NCBI GenBank assembly: GCA_018065025.1
Contig: JAGHUB010000012.1
Coordinates: 1 to 7,218 of the forward strand
Source: Candidatus Equihabitans merdae
Lineage (GTDB): Bacteria > Bacillota > Clostridia > Lachnospirales > Lachnospiraceae
DNA: 7,218 nt
Direction: 5' to 3'
The notes below the pieces were generated by a model. It was not told the DNA's origin. It worked only from the letters and a program-made list of their open reading frames with translations, and made no database searches. Positions 1-6,688 of this stretch are shown here, in pieces. The first letter of the stretch is position 1. The number at the start of each line of letters is the position of its first letter. The translations under genes were made by a program, and so were the position numbers.

Positions 1-731
1 CCTTAGACTGCGCTCACATGCTGCAGGAACTGGAAGACATGGGTGTTGCTAACGTCATCACATTCGACACACACGATCCTCGTGTTGAGAATGCCATTCC
101 CATGAGCAGCCTTGAGAACATTCCCACAACTTATCAGTTCATTAAGAACATTCTCCGCAATGTTCCGGACCTGAAAGTTGATTCTGATCATATGGCTGTC
201 GTTTCTCCCGATGAAGGCGGTATGCGCCGTGCGGTCTATCTGGCCAACGTTCTTGGTTTGGAAATGGGTATGTTCTACAACAGACGTGACTATTCCATCC
301 GGAATGAGAAACACGAACACCCCATCGTCGCTACTGAATACCTGGGTCCGGACGTAGAAGGCAAGGACATCATCGTTATCGACGACATGATTTCCTCCGG
401 TACCAAGATGCTTCAGACAGCCAGACGACTGAAGGAAAGAAAAGCTCGCCGCATCTATCTGTGCGCCACCTTCGGCCTCTTCACCGATGGTATCGAACCC
501 TTCGACAAGGCTTACGAAGAAGGTCTCTTTGACAATGTAGTAACCACTAACCTTGTCTACCAGCCTGAAGAATATATCACCCGTCCTTACCATATCCAGT
601 GTGACCTGAGTAAGTACATCGCTCTCATCATCGACACCATGAACCATGACGGTTCCATGAGTCCTCTGCGTAACCCGGTAGAGCGTGTTCATAACCTGCT
701 GAAGCGTTATGAGAATAAAGAAAATCTTTAA
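1..731 (+). CDS. prs: Ribose-phosphate pyrophosphokinase (PRPP synthetase), 3' part; 5' end outside window
   Basis: The enzyme transfers pyrophosphate from ATP to ribose 5-phosphate to make PRPP, the precursor of purines, pyrimidines, histidine, tryptophan and NAD; it is cytosolic. The open frame enters from the left edge (first full codon at base 3), and the ATG at 18 is internal because the homology continues upstream of it. About 242 residues are visible. Recognisable parts are a FDTHDPRVENAIP segment (the family's DLH...Q/F region), VVSPDEGGMRRA (the VVSPDxGG ribose-phosphate region) and the PRPP-binding loop IVIDDMISSGTKM at bases 378-416. The distinctive FGLFTDG and C-terminal extension resemble the longer clostridial/erysipelotrichial Prs form (known of the family), not the 315-residue E. 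coli form. The loop reads SSGTK where classical Prs has DTGGT. The gene converges on the phosphatase gene and ends at a shared terminator. Family assignment is firm; the long-subfamily placement is from memory. Confidence 0.93.
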   Translation, partial: LDCAHMLQELEDMGVANVITFDTHDPRVENAIPMSSLENIPTTYQFIKNILRNVPDLKVDSDHMAVVSPDEGGMRRAVYLANVLGLEMGMFYNRRDYSIRNEKHEHPIVATEYLGPDVEGKDIIVIDDMISSGTKMLQTARRLKERKARRIYLCATFGLFTDGIEPFDKAYEEGLFDNVVTTNLVYQPEEYITRPYHIQCDLSKYIALIIDTMNHDGSMSPLRNPVERVHNLLKRYENKENL

Positions 732-739
732 TTAAAGAT
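724..739. repeat. 16-bp perfect palindrome over the prs stop codon
   Basis: ATCTTTAATTAAAGAT reads the same on both strands and contains the prs TAA stop codon (729-731). The half ATCTTTA recurs at 802-808 across the stop codon of the convergent gene. No function can be assigned; an AT-rich palindrome of this size may be chance. Confidence 0.5.
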
Positions 740-740
740 C

Positions 741-800
741 AAAAAAAAATAGCAGATCAATGTGAAGCAAATTCCACATTGATCTGTTTTATTTTGTCTT
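741..800. terminator. Bidirectional Rho-independent terminator between convergent prs and phosphatase genes
   Basis: A perfect 12-bp stem, CAGATCAATGTG (753-764) paired with CACATTGATCTG (775-786), encloses a 10-base loop. It is followed on the + strand by TTTTATTTTGTCTT (787-800). On the - strand it is followed by the complement of the A9 run at 741-749, a T9 tract after two to three bases. Each strand therefore has a hairpin plus U-tract, which suits termination of prs from the left and of the phosphatase gene from the right. Confidence 0.9.
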
Positions 801-805
801 AATCT

Positions 806-1441
806 TTATCTCTCTGAGATGGGAACGTTTTCCTGACCGTTGTTGAACACTTCTTCGATAGTGAATACCCCATTTTCCAGATGTACTCTTGCTGCACCTG
901 CATTAGGCAGCATCTCTCTCCAGAACTGACTGATATCATCATTTCCGGTAAATACATTAAACAAGGCGCTTAAGAAAGCTCCATGGGAAGCCACAAGAAC
1001 GCAGTTGTACTGATTCTCCATGGGAATCAGACGCTCTTTCACATATCTTCTTGCTCTATCTGTAAGGGCCTCGAATGACTCACCACCGATATTAGCTTTG
1101 AATTTTTCCGGGTAAGGACGATAGCCGTAGATAGGCGAATCTTCTTCATACCAGCCTGTATGAGGCAGGCTTTCTGAGATGCCATAGGCCTGTTCAATTA
1201 CCATAGGCTCAATCTTAAGCTCTACGTCTCTTCCTTCCAGTACGATTTCAGCTGTTTCTGAGGAACGCATCAGAGGACTGGTGAAGGCTATGTCGAAATC
1301 TACGTCTTTAAGTATTTCTCTGGTGTTGGTGGCCTGTTCTTTGCCTACTTCATTTAAGGGAATGTTGGTCTGTCCCTGCATGATAGCCTGAGCATTCCAA
1401 TATGTCTGTCCATGACGAACGAAATAAAAATCACAACTCAT
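806..1441 (-). CDS. Histidine phosphatase family protein (phosphoglycerate mutase-like)
   Basis: This 211-residue cytosolic protein belongs to the histidine phosphatase superfamily (cofactor-dependent phosphoglycerate mutase, CobC and acid phosphatase fold). Visible catalytic elements are the N-terminal FVRHGQT with phospho-accepting His10, Arg9 in the same motif, SPLMRSSETA with Arg59, a candidate acid Glu83 in VIEQAYGISE, and the second histidine His153 in ASHGAF. Together these make a complete active site. The length fits small broad-specificity members such as GpmB/PhoE-like phosphatases better than the roughly 230-250-residue glycolytic GpmA, but the substrate cannot be read from sequence, so no symbol is given. 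The ATG start is supported by AGGAG seven bases upstream (1449-1453). It appears monocistronic: it has its own extended -10 promoter just after the clpB terminator and ends at the terminator shared with prs. Family assignment is secure, specific activity unknown. Confidence 0.92.
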   Translation of the reverse strand: MSCDFYFVRHGQTYWNAQAIMQGQTNIPLNEVGKEQATNTREILKDVDFDIAFTSPLMRSSETAEIVLEGRDVELKIEPMVIEQAYGISESLPHTGWYEEDSPIYGYRPYPEKFKANIGGESFEALTDRARRYVKERLIPMENQYNCVLVASHGAFLSALFNVFTGNDDISQFWREMLPNAGAARVHLENGVFTIEEVFNNGQENVPISER

Positions 1442-1473
1442 AGTTAATCTCCTGTTTTCATAAACCTGCCTGT

Positions 1474-1502
1474 ATTATAGCACGTTTTTTTATGATGCAG
1501 AA
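1474..1502 (-). promoter_or_regulatory. Promoter of the histidine phosphatase gene (extended -10)
   Basis: Reading the - strand, TGCTATAAT (complement of 1474-1482) is an extended -10 element with a consensus TATAAT. The -35 position (about 1496-1502, TTCTGC/TCTGCA) is poor, so the TGn extension probably compensates. The predicted start near 1467 gives a leader of about 25 bases that includes the AGGAG ribosome binding site. The -35 side abuts the clpB terminator stem. Confidence 0.65.
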
Positions 1503-1531
1503 ACCCCCATGGCCAAACAAAGCCATGGGGG
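1501..1531 (-). terminator. Terminator of clpB
   Basis: A perfect 10-bp GC-rich stem, CCCCCATGGC (1504-1513) with GCCATGGGGG (1522-1531), has an 8-base loop and lies 10 bases beyond the clpB stop codon. In the direction of clpB transcription only TTT (1501-1503) follows directly, so the hairpin is strong but the U-tract is short. Some read-through into the phosphatase gene is possible. Confidence 0.75.
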
Positions 1532-1541
1532 GTAGGATTAA

Positions 1542-4142
1542 TTATGCTTCCGCCGGCACCTCTTTCACGTAGGCATACAGCTGATCATCCTTGACGCCGA
1601 TTCTGATCTCAGAGCCTTCGTGGACGGATTTCTCCAGGATCAGTCTGGCGGACAGAGTTTCTACATGCTTCTGCAGATAACGCTTCAGGGGTCTGGCACC
1701 GAAGGAAGGTTCATAACCATCTTCGATGATCTTATCCTTAGCATCATCATCCAGTGCGATGGAGATATTCTGGGTATCAATACGCTTATTGAGATCCTTC
1801 ATCAACAGTTCCACGATACCGGAGATATTTTCCTTGGTCAGAGGTTTGAAGAAAATGATTTCGTCCAGACGGTTAAGGAATTCCGGTCTGAAGTTAGCAC
1901 GCAGTTCCTGTTCTACTGCTTTAGAAGCAGCTTCTGAGATCTCACCATTGGCATCGATGCCATCCAGCAGATAGGAAGAACCCAGATTGGATGTCATGAT
2001 GATAATAGTATTCTTAAAGTCTACAGTACGTCCCTGACTATCGGTGATACGGCCATCGTCAAGAACCTGCAGCAGGACGTTAAAGACGTCCGGATGGGCC
2101 TTCTCAATCTCGTCGAAGAGAACAACCGAGAAGGGTTTACGGCGAACAGCCTCTGTCAGCTGACCACCTTCATCATAGCCAACGTATCCGGGAGGAGCTC
2201 CGATGAGTCTGGAGACAGAATACTTCTCCATGTATTCACTCATATCGATACGGACCATATTGTTGGCATCATCGAAGAGATAACGAGCCAGTGTCTTAGC
2301 CAGTTCCGTTTTACCGACACCGGTAGGACCAAGGAAGATAAAGGAACCGATGGGCTTACCCGGATCCTTGATACCGGCTTTAGAACGCAGGATTGCATCT
2401 GCAACACGCGAAACCGCTTCATCCTGGCCAATGACATTCTTGTGCAGTTCATTTTCCAGATGGAGAACTTTAGCACGTTCACCTTCTGTCAGTTTGGCTA
2501 CCGGAATACCTGTCCACTTGGAAACGATCTTGGCGATTTCGTCATCGTCTACAGCTTCGTGAACCATACGCATCTCACGTTCTTTGACCAGCTTCTCTGC
2601 TGCTTTCAATTTTTCCTGCAGCTTGGGCAATTCACCATACTGGAGTTCAGCAGCCTTATCCAAGTCATATTTACGTTTAGCGATTTCGATCTGAGAATTG
2701 GTCTCATCGATCTTCTCACGAAGAAGGCTTAAGTCTTCAACAGCTTTCTTTTCATTTTCCCACTGAGCAGCATCAGACTGGAACTGATCTTTAAGGTCAG
2801 CCAAATCTTTCTGAAGGGTCTCCAGACGATCTTTACTCAGGGTATCGGTTTCTTTCTTAAGGGCAGCCTCTTCAATCTCCAGCTGCATGATGCGGCGACG
2901 CATCTCATCCAGTTCTTCCGGCATGGAATCCAGTTCTGTCTTGATCATAGCGCAAGCTTCATCCACCAGGTCGATGGCTTTGTCCGGCAGGAAACGATCT
3001 GAGATATAACGCTGTGACAGGGTAGCTGCGGATACTAAGGCAGAGTCAGTAATCTTGACACCATGATATACTTCATAGCGCTCTTTGATGCCACGAAGGA
3101 TGGAAATAGTTTCTTCCACTGAAGGCTCATCCACCATAACAGGCTGGAAACGACGGGCCAGAGCCTTGTCTTTCTCGATGTATTCACGATACTCATCAAG
3201 AGTTGTAGCACCAATGCAGTGCAATTCACCACGGGCCAGCATGGGTTTCAGCATATTGCCGGCATCCATAGAACCTTCGGTCTTGCCTGCACCAACGATG
3301 AGGTGTAATTCGTCGATGAAGAGAATGATCTCACCATCGGATTCTCTGACTTCGTTGAGAACAGCTTTCAGACGTTCTTCGAATTCACCACGATACTTGG
3401 CACCAGCAACCAGAGCACCCATATCCAAAGCGAAGATCTTCTTATTTTTCAGATTATCGGGAACATCACCACGAACGATACGCTGTGCCAGGCCTTCGAC
3501 AGCAGCTGTCTTACCAACACCGGGTTCACCGATCAGAACCGGGTTGTTCTTTGACTTACGTGACAGGATCAGGATGGTCTGACGAATCTCATCATCTCGA
3601 CCGATAACCGGATCCAGCTTCTGCTTTCTGGCTTTCTCTACCAGTTCGACACCATATTTGTTAAGTGAATCATAGGTGCCTTCCGGGTTGTCTGTGGTTA
3701 CTTTCTGATTGCCGCGAACCTCGCTGAGAGCTTTCAGGAAGTTTTCACGATCAATGCCGAAGCGCTTTAAAAGTTCCTTCATATCCTTGCCGGGATGATG
3801 GATCATGGACAGGAAGAGATGTTCCACAGAGACATATTCATCACCCATAGCCTTGGCTTCGTCTTCTGCACTGACCAATACTTTGTTCAGTTCACCGCCG
3901 ATATAAGGCTGACCACCCTGTACTTTGGGTTTCTTCTGAAGGATCTGTGTCAGAGCATCTTTAAAAGCTTTAGCATCAATGCCCATCTTCTCCAACAGTT
4001 TCAGAATCAGAGAAGATTCATCATCAATCAGATTGTAGAGCAGATGTTCCTGAGAAACCTCCTGGTTACCATATTCATAAGCGGTTTTTTCAAGGTTCTG
4101 GACGGCTTCCAGAGATTTTTGAGTAAAACGGCTAATATTCAT
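1542..4142 (-). CDS. clpB: ATP-dependent disaggregase ClpB (Hsp100)
   Basis: This is the hexameric AAA+ chaperone that extracts polypeptides from aggregates together with DnaK/DnaJ/GrpE in the cytosol. All domains are present at full length (866 residues): Clp N-domain (about 1-145), first AAA+ module with Walker A GEPGVGKT (205-212), pore tyrosine Y250 in AKYRG, Walker B ILFIDE (to E278) and arginine fingers R330/R331; coiled-coil middle domain about 405-525; second AAA+ module with Walker A GPTGVGKT (605-612), pore loop GYVGY (Y653), Walker B VVLFDE (to E678), arginine finger R758 and sensor-2 GAR (815-817). The long middle domain and the lack of a ClpP-docking IGF/IGL loop separate it from ClpC and ClpA. 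The ATG is preceded by a near-perfect AAGGAGG eight bases away. It stands alone between its own CIRCE-bearing promoter and a terminator. No damaged motif was seen. Confidence 0.98.
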   Translation of the reverse strand: MNISRFTQKSLEAVQNLEKTAYEYGNQEVSQEHLLYNLIDDESSLILKLLEKMGIDAKAFKDALTQILQKKPKVQGGQPYIGGELNKVLVSAEDEAKAMGDEYVSVEHLFLSMIHHPGKDMKELLKRFGIDRENFLKALSEVRGNQKVTTDNPEGTYDSLNKYGVELVEKARKQKLDPVIGRDDEIRQTILILSRKSKNNPVLIGEPGVGKTAAVEGLAQRIVRGDVPDNLKNKKIFALDMGALVAGAKYRGEFEERLKAVLNEVRESDGEIILFIDELHLIVGAGKTEGSMDAGNMLKPMLARGELHCIGATTLDEYREYIEKDKALARRFQPVMVDEPSVEETISILRGIKERYEVYHGVKITDSALVSAATLSQRYISDRFLPDKAIDLVDEACAMIKTELDSMPEELDEMRRRIMQLEIEEAALKKETDTLSKDRLETLQKDLADLKDQFQSDAAQWENEKKAVEDLSLLREKIDETNSQIEIAKRKYDLDKAAELQYGELPKLQEKLKAAEKLVKEREMRMVHEAVDDDEIAKIVSKWTGIPVAKLTEGERAKVLHLENELHKNVIGQDEAVSRVADAILRSKAGIKDPGKPIGSFIFLGPTGVGKTELAKTLARYLFDDANNMVRIDMSEYMEKYSVSRLIGAPPGYVGYDEGGQLTEAVRRKPFSVVLFDEIEKAHPDVFNVLLQVLDDGRITDSQGRTVDFKNTIIIMTSNLGSSYLLDGIDANGEISEAASKAVEQELRANFRPEFLNRLDEIIFFKPLTKENISGIVELLMKDLNKRIDTQNISIALDDDAKDKIIEDGYEPSFGARPLKRYLQKHVETLSARLILEKSVHEGSEIRIGVKDDQLYAYVKEVPAEA

Positions 4143-4247
4143 AACATGTACCTCCTTTGGTTAGGGCAGGACTCTCTTTCCAGGTCAGAAAATGCATCTG
4201 ATAGGACTTTCCTGACTGAAGATGGGGTCTACTGCCTGTCTATGTGT

Positions 4248-4277
4248 AATATAGCACCGCATTGTTAGCACTGTCAA
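4248..4277 (-). promoter_or_regulatory. SigA-type promoter of clpB
   Basis: On the - strand, a perfect -35 TTGACA (complement of 4272-4277) is followed after 18 bases by an extended -10 TGCTATATT (complement of 4248-4256). The predicted transcription start is near 4240, which gives an mRNA leader of about 98 bases before the clpB ATG. The -35 box lies inside the CIRCE operator, so bound HrcA would occlude RNA polymerase. Confidence 0.85.
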
Positions 4278-4291
4278 TCGTTGAGTGCTAA
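4265..4291. promoter_or_regulatory. CIRCE operator (HrcA binding site) of clpB
   Basis: TTAGCACTG, nine bases (TCAATCGTT), then GAGTGCTAA matches the CIRCE consensus TTAGCACTC-N9-GAGTGCTAA at 17 of 18 arm positions with the exact spacing. CIRCE is the known operator of the heat-shock repressor HrcA, usually found before groESL and hrcA-grpE-dnaK; its presence here implies that clpB belongs to the HrcA regulon. The only deviating base (4273) lies in the overlapping -35 hexamer. Confidence 0.95.
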
Positions 4292-4296
4292 TCCAA

Positions 4297-4321
4297 TTCT
4301 GAACTTTTTGTGAAGTCAGAA
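4297..4321. terminator. Weak hairpin downstream of the RNA methyltransferase gene
   Basis: TTCTGA-a-CTT (4297-4306) pairs with AAGTCAGAA (4313-4321): nine pairs with one bulged A and a 6-base loop, nine bases after the methyltransferase stop codon. No U-run follows on the - strand, so it could be a weak terminator or an RNA-end-protecting hairpin. It lies just upstream of the clpB -35/CIRCE region. Confidence 0.3.
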
Positions 4322-4330
4322 AGGCACATT

Positions 4331-5152
4331 TTATGCTTTGTTTATCTCCCAGAAAGCCACCGCACTGGCCGCTGCCACATTGAGAGAATCCACTCCATGC
4401 TGCATGGGAATGATAGCGATATGGTCACTATCGTTTAGGGTAGCCGGCCTGATTCCGGTGCTCTCCGTTCCAAACACCATGGCAGCCTTCTCTTCCTCTT
4501 TCAGTGAAATGTCCCTAAGGGATACAGCCTCATCTGTTAACGCCATAGAAATGATCTTAAATCCATTTTCTTTCAATGCTCGGATCCATTCACCATTTTC
4601 CGAAACAATAATCCAGGGAATATCGAAAACCGTGCCCATACTGACTCGAATTGCACGGCGATAAAGGGGATCTGCTGCCCCTTTAGTCAGAATAACGCCA
4701 TCCATGCCAAGGGCTGCGGCACTTCGGAAAATAGCCCCTACATTGGTGGGATTCATCACATCTTCCAGCACAGCGATGCGACGACAGGAGCTGACTATCT
4801 CTTTAAGTGAAGGCATGGTCCCTCGTCTCATGGCCCCAAGAACTCCTCTGGTCAGTTCATAGCCTGTCATTTTCACCATGGCCTCATGATCGGCAGTATA
4901 GATCGGGATCTCCTTGAAGATTTCTTCTTTTCCGAGAGATTCAAATATCTCTTCCACCTGACCTTCATGTCCGTTCTCCACCAGCAATGACATGGGCTGA
5001 TAGCCATTCTGAAGAGCCCGTCTTAAAATCATAGGGGTTTCTGCCAGAAAGAGGCCGCCATGAGGCTCATAATAATGCAGCAGCTGGGCTTCCTTACAGG
5101 ATGTATAAACTTCCAGGGCCGGATCATTGAGATTTGAAATGGGTATGATCAT
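4331..5152 (-). CDS. TrmH/SpoU-family RNA 2'-O-ribose methyltransferase
   Basis: This 273-residue protein is predicted to move a methyl group from S-adenosylmethionine to a ribose 2'-hydroxyl of rRNA or tRNA. The C-terminal half is a SPOUT (trefoil-knot) domain with the three family motifs intact: motif 1 NPTNVGAIFRSA (134-145, catalytic-type Arg143), motif 2 VFGTESTGI (226-234, Glu230) and motif 3 IPMQHGVDSLNVA (248-260, Ser256-Asn258). The N-terminal part (about 30-100, containing FLAETPMILRRAL) resembles the L30e-like substrate-binding domain of RlmB/TsnR-type enzymes. The target nucleotide cannot be deduced, so no symbol is assigned. The start is supported by GAAGGA five bases before the ATG (5158-5163). 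It begins only about 35 bases after the regulator gene's terminator, with no obvious promoter in that gap. A separate, CIRCE-controlled promoter follows it for clpB. Confidence 0.92.
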   Translation of the reverse strand: MIIPISNLNDPALEVYTSCKEAQLLHYYEPHGGLFLAETPMILRRALQNGYQPMSLLVENGHEGQVEEIFESLGKEEIFKEIPIYTADHEAMVKMTGYELTRGVLGAMRRGTMPSLKEIVSSCRRIAVLEDVMNPTNVGAIFRSAAALGMDGVILTKGAADPLYRRAIRVSMGTVFDIPWIIVSENGEWIRALKENGFKIISMALTDEAVSLRDISLKEEEKAAMVFGTESTGIRPATLNDSDHIAIIPMQHGVDSLNVAAASAVAFWEINKA

Positions 5153-5187
5153 AGTATTCCTTCTTATTTTTCAAATGGGTAAATTCC

Positions 5188-5220
5188 AAAAATCCCCCGC
5201 AGCTTCTGACTGCGGAGGAT
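5188..5220 (-). terminator. Rho-independent terminator of the fabG-marR unit
   Basis: ATCCCCCGCAG (5192-5202) pairs with CTGCGGAGGAT (5210-5220), ten pairs with one internal C-A mismatch and a 7-base loop. In the - strand direction it is followed by TTTTT (complement of 5188-5192, overlapping the stem base by one A). It lies about 22 bases beyond the regulator's stop codon. Confidence 0.85.
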
Positions 5221-5242
5221 CGCTGTACTTACTATTATGTCA

Positions 5243-5719
5243 TTATTTCTTTTCAGGTAAAATATCCTCATTCATGACATCTTCATTGATGATGGCCATG
5301 ACTTCAGTGAACACTTTCTTCTGTTCATCTGTAAGGATCTCTTCACACCGTTCTACTATTCCACGGGCATAGGTTGTACTTATCTTGTAATACTCCTCAT
5401 ACTTGGCTGTGGGAATCAGATAGAACTCACGCTTATCCTTGGTGGAACGCTCTTTCTGCAGGTAGCCCTTCTTCACCAAACTATTCACTTTATAGGTGGC
5501 ATTGGGCAAGGAAATACCCACGTAGGATGCGAAAGCAGATATGGTGGGATGATCCAGACCATTGATGACCTTCATGCAAAATGTCTCAACAGTGGTCATG
5601 GAACCCTCTTTATCATCCAGATTATGAAAGATTTCACGATAAAAATTCATCTGGAATTTGGTATAGATCTGACGGAATATCTCATCCATTCTTCCAAGTT
5701 GTTTTTTATTCTTTGTCAT
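5243..5719 (-). CDS. MarR-family winged-helix transcriptional regulator (possible fatty-acid regulator)
   Basis: This DNA-binding regulator has about 158 residues. The middle of the protein shows the MarR winged helix-turn-helix: the TTVETFCMKVIN helix, HPTISAFASYVGISLPNATYKVNSLVKKGYL (helix 2, turn and recognition helix, written here as a description of residues about 61-91) and the wing STKDKREFYLIPT with the family's D-K-R signature. Helices at both ends should form the dimer interface. I chose the ATG at 5719 because AGGGGG (5726-5732) sits seven bases upstream. A GTG at 5737 would overlap the fabG stop as GTGA, but it has no ribosome binding site as good. It lies 14 bases after fabG, so the two genes are co-transcribed, and a terminator follows. 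By position it may control fatty-acid genes, as FabT (also MarR family) does in streptococci; that is inference, and its ligand is unknown. Confidence 0.88.
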   Translation of the reverse strand: MTKNKKQLGRMDEIFRQIYTKFQMNFYREIFHNLDDKEGSMTTVETFCMKVINGLDHPTISAFASYVGISLPNATYKVNSLVKKGYLQKERSTKDKREFYLIPTAKYEEYYKISTTYARGIVERCEEILTDEQKKVFTEVMAIINEDVMNEDILPEKK

Positions 5720-5733
5720 CTTCATTCCCCCTG

Positions 5734-6477
5734 TCACATCACCATGCCGCCATCTACCACAATTACCTGGCCGGTGATATATGAGGCATCATCCGAAGCC
5801 AGGAATGCAGCTGCAGCAGCCACTTCTTCCGGCTCGCCGACACGGTTCATAGGAATACCGGCAAGCATGTTATCCCAGACTTTTTCAGGAATGCTTGCTG
5901 TCATATCGGTACGAATGATACCGGGGGCAATAGCGTTGACGGTAGAACCCTTTCTGGCAAGCTCTCTGGCCAGTGACTTGACCATACCGATGACACCGGC
6001 TTTTGAAGCGGCGTAATTAACCTGACCAAAGTTGCCTTTCATACCCATGATACTGGAAATGGCGATGATGCGTCCGCTTCCCTGTTCCATCATGATAGGA
6101 GCAGCTTCTCGCATGCAATAATAGACACCTTTCAGGTTAACATCCAGCACCTGGTCAAATGCCTCGTCACTCATCTTGATCAGACGAGCATCTTTTGTGA
6201 TGCCGGCATTGCAGACACAGATATCGATCTTGCCTGTCAGCTTCATAGCTTCTTCGAACAGGGCTTTGACCTGATCATGGTCTGATACATCGGCCTGATA
6301 GACCAATGTTTTAACACCAAAAGATTGGCACTCCTTTGCTGTATCAACAGCACCCTTTTCGTCAGCTGTGTAATTAATGATAACATTGGCACCTTCCTGT
6401 GCCATACGAATACAGATTGCCCGGCCGATACCGCGGCTGCCGCCTGTAACTAATGCGGTTTTGTTCTGTAATTTCAT
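5734..6477 (-). CDS. fabG: 3-oxoacyl-[acyl-carrier-protein] reductase FabG
   Basis: This NADPH-dependent short-chain dehydrogenase reduces 3-oxoacyl-ACP to 3-hydroxyacyl-ACP in each cycle of type II fatty acid synthesis; it is cytosolic and normally tetrameric. From the chosen ATG it is 247 residues, the usual FabG size. Visible features are the Rossmann glycine motif TGGSRGIG (11-18), NAG (90-92), structural Asn114, catalytic Ser142, Tyr155 and Lys159 (spacing as in E. coli S138-Y151-K155), PGIIRTDMT after the active site, and the C-terminal YITGQVIVVDGGM. The upstream TTG at 6501 would add eight residues that no FabG has, whereas AGAGG lies nine bases before the ATG at 6477. It is the first gene of a two-gene unit with the MarR-type regulator, and no other fab gene is in view. 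A non-fatty-acid SDR role is possible but less likely given the close FabG match. Confidence 0.93.
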   Translation of the reverse strand: MKLQNKTALVTGGSRGIGRAICIRMAQEGANVIINYTADEKGAVDTAKECQSFGVKTLVYQADVSDHDQVKALFEEAMKLTGKIDICVCNAGITKDARLIKMSDEAFDQVLDVNLKGVYYCMREAAPIMMEQGSGRIIAISSIMGMKGNFGQVNYAASKAGVIGMVKSLARELARKGSTVNAIAPGIIRTDMTASIPEKVWDNMLAGIPMNRVGEPEEVAAAAAFLASDDASYITGQVIVVDGGMVM

Positions 6478-6512
6478 GAAATAAAACCTCTGATAGCGCA
6501 ATACTGAAATAT

Positions 6513-6529
6513 TGATTAGATATTAATCA
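6513..6529. promoter_or_regulatory. Inverted repeat in the fabG leader, candidate operator for the MarR-type regulator
   Basis: TGATTA-GATAT-TAATCA is a perfect 6-bp inverted repeat with a 5-base spacer (17 bp overall) in an AT-rich setting. It begins about six bases downstream of the predicted fabG transcription start. Size, symmetry and placement fit a MarR-family site that would block transcription of fabG and the regulator's own gene. Binding is inferred, not shown. Confidence 0.5.
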
Positions 6530-6541
6530 TTTATTTTGTTT

Positions 6542-6550
6542 ATTTTAGCA
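6542..6550 (-). promoter_or_regulatory. Extended -10 promoter element of fabG-marR
   Basis: The - strand reads TGCTAAAAT (complement of 6542-6550), an extended -10 of the same form as those before clpB and the phosphatase gene. No convincing -35 is seen 16-18 bases upstream (around 6565-6571, ATACGT/TACGTT). The predicted start near 6535 gives a leader of about 58 bases that includes the inverted repeat at 6513-6529. Confidence 0.6.
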
Positions 6551-6619
6551 CATAAAAACGGCTAACGTATACCTTTTGATAGGTGGAATATTAAAGAATG
6601 CCCCCTTAAGAGATGAAAA

Positions 6620-6665
6620 CGCAAAGAAAAAGGCAGAGCATTTTCATATTTAAATGCTCTGCCTT
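6620..6665 (-). terminator. Rho-independent terminator of bioY
   Basis: A perfect 14-bp stem, AAGGCAGAGCATTT (6630-6643) with AAATGCTCTGCCTT (6652-6665), has an 8-base loop and is followed on the - strand by TTTCTTTG (complement of 6622-6629). It lies 23 bases past the bioY stop codon. The other side is also T-rich (TTGCTTTATTTCTTT on the + strand), so it may work in both directions, but no + strand gene is visible there. Confidence 0.92.
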
Positions 6666-6688
6666 GCTTTATTTCTTTGTAAAAATGC

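Noticed and set aside
3..692. Long open frame antisense to prs (229 codons)
   Set aside because: It lies wholly opposite a gene with clear Prs motifs, has no recognisable domain, and no ribosome binding site supports it; the frame is open because of codon bias in prs.
2094..2732. Open frame of 212 codons opposite clpB, and other + strand frames at 3085-3582 and 3795-4268
   Set aside because: They mirror the strongly conserved ClpB coding sequence, have no recognisable domains and no plausible promoters; they are shadows.
1542..4142. clpB as a ClpC-type protease partner
   Set aside because: The long middle domain and absence of an IGF/IGL ClpP-binding loop identify ClpB.
5720..5737. GTG start for the MarR regulator overlapping the fabG stop as GTGA
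   Set aside because: Translational coupling is attractive, but AGGGGG is ideally spaced (7 bases) for the ATG at 5719 and the added residues do not match the family's beginning.
6478..6501. TTG start giving an eight-residue N-terminal extension of FabG
   Set aside because: The extension precedes the canonical FabG N-terminus, and the AGAGG site inside it fits the ATG at 6477.
6551..6619. Possible additional small gene or riboswitch between the bioY terminator and the fabG promoter
   Set aside because: No open frame with a ribosome binding site and no recognisable riboswitch core was seen; it holds only upstream promoter sequence.
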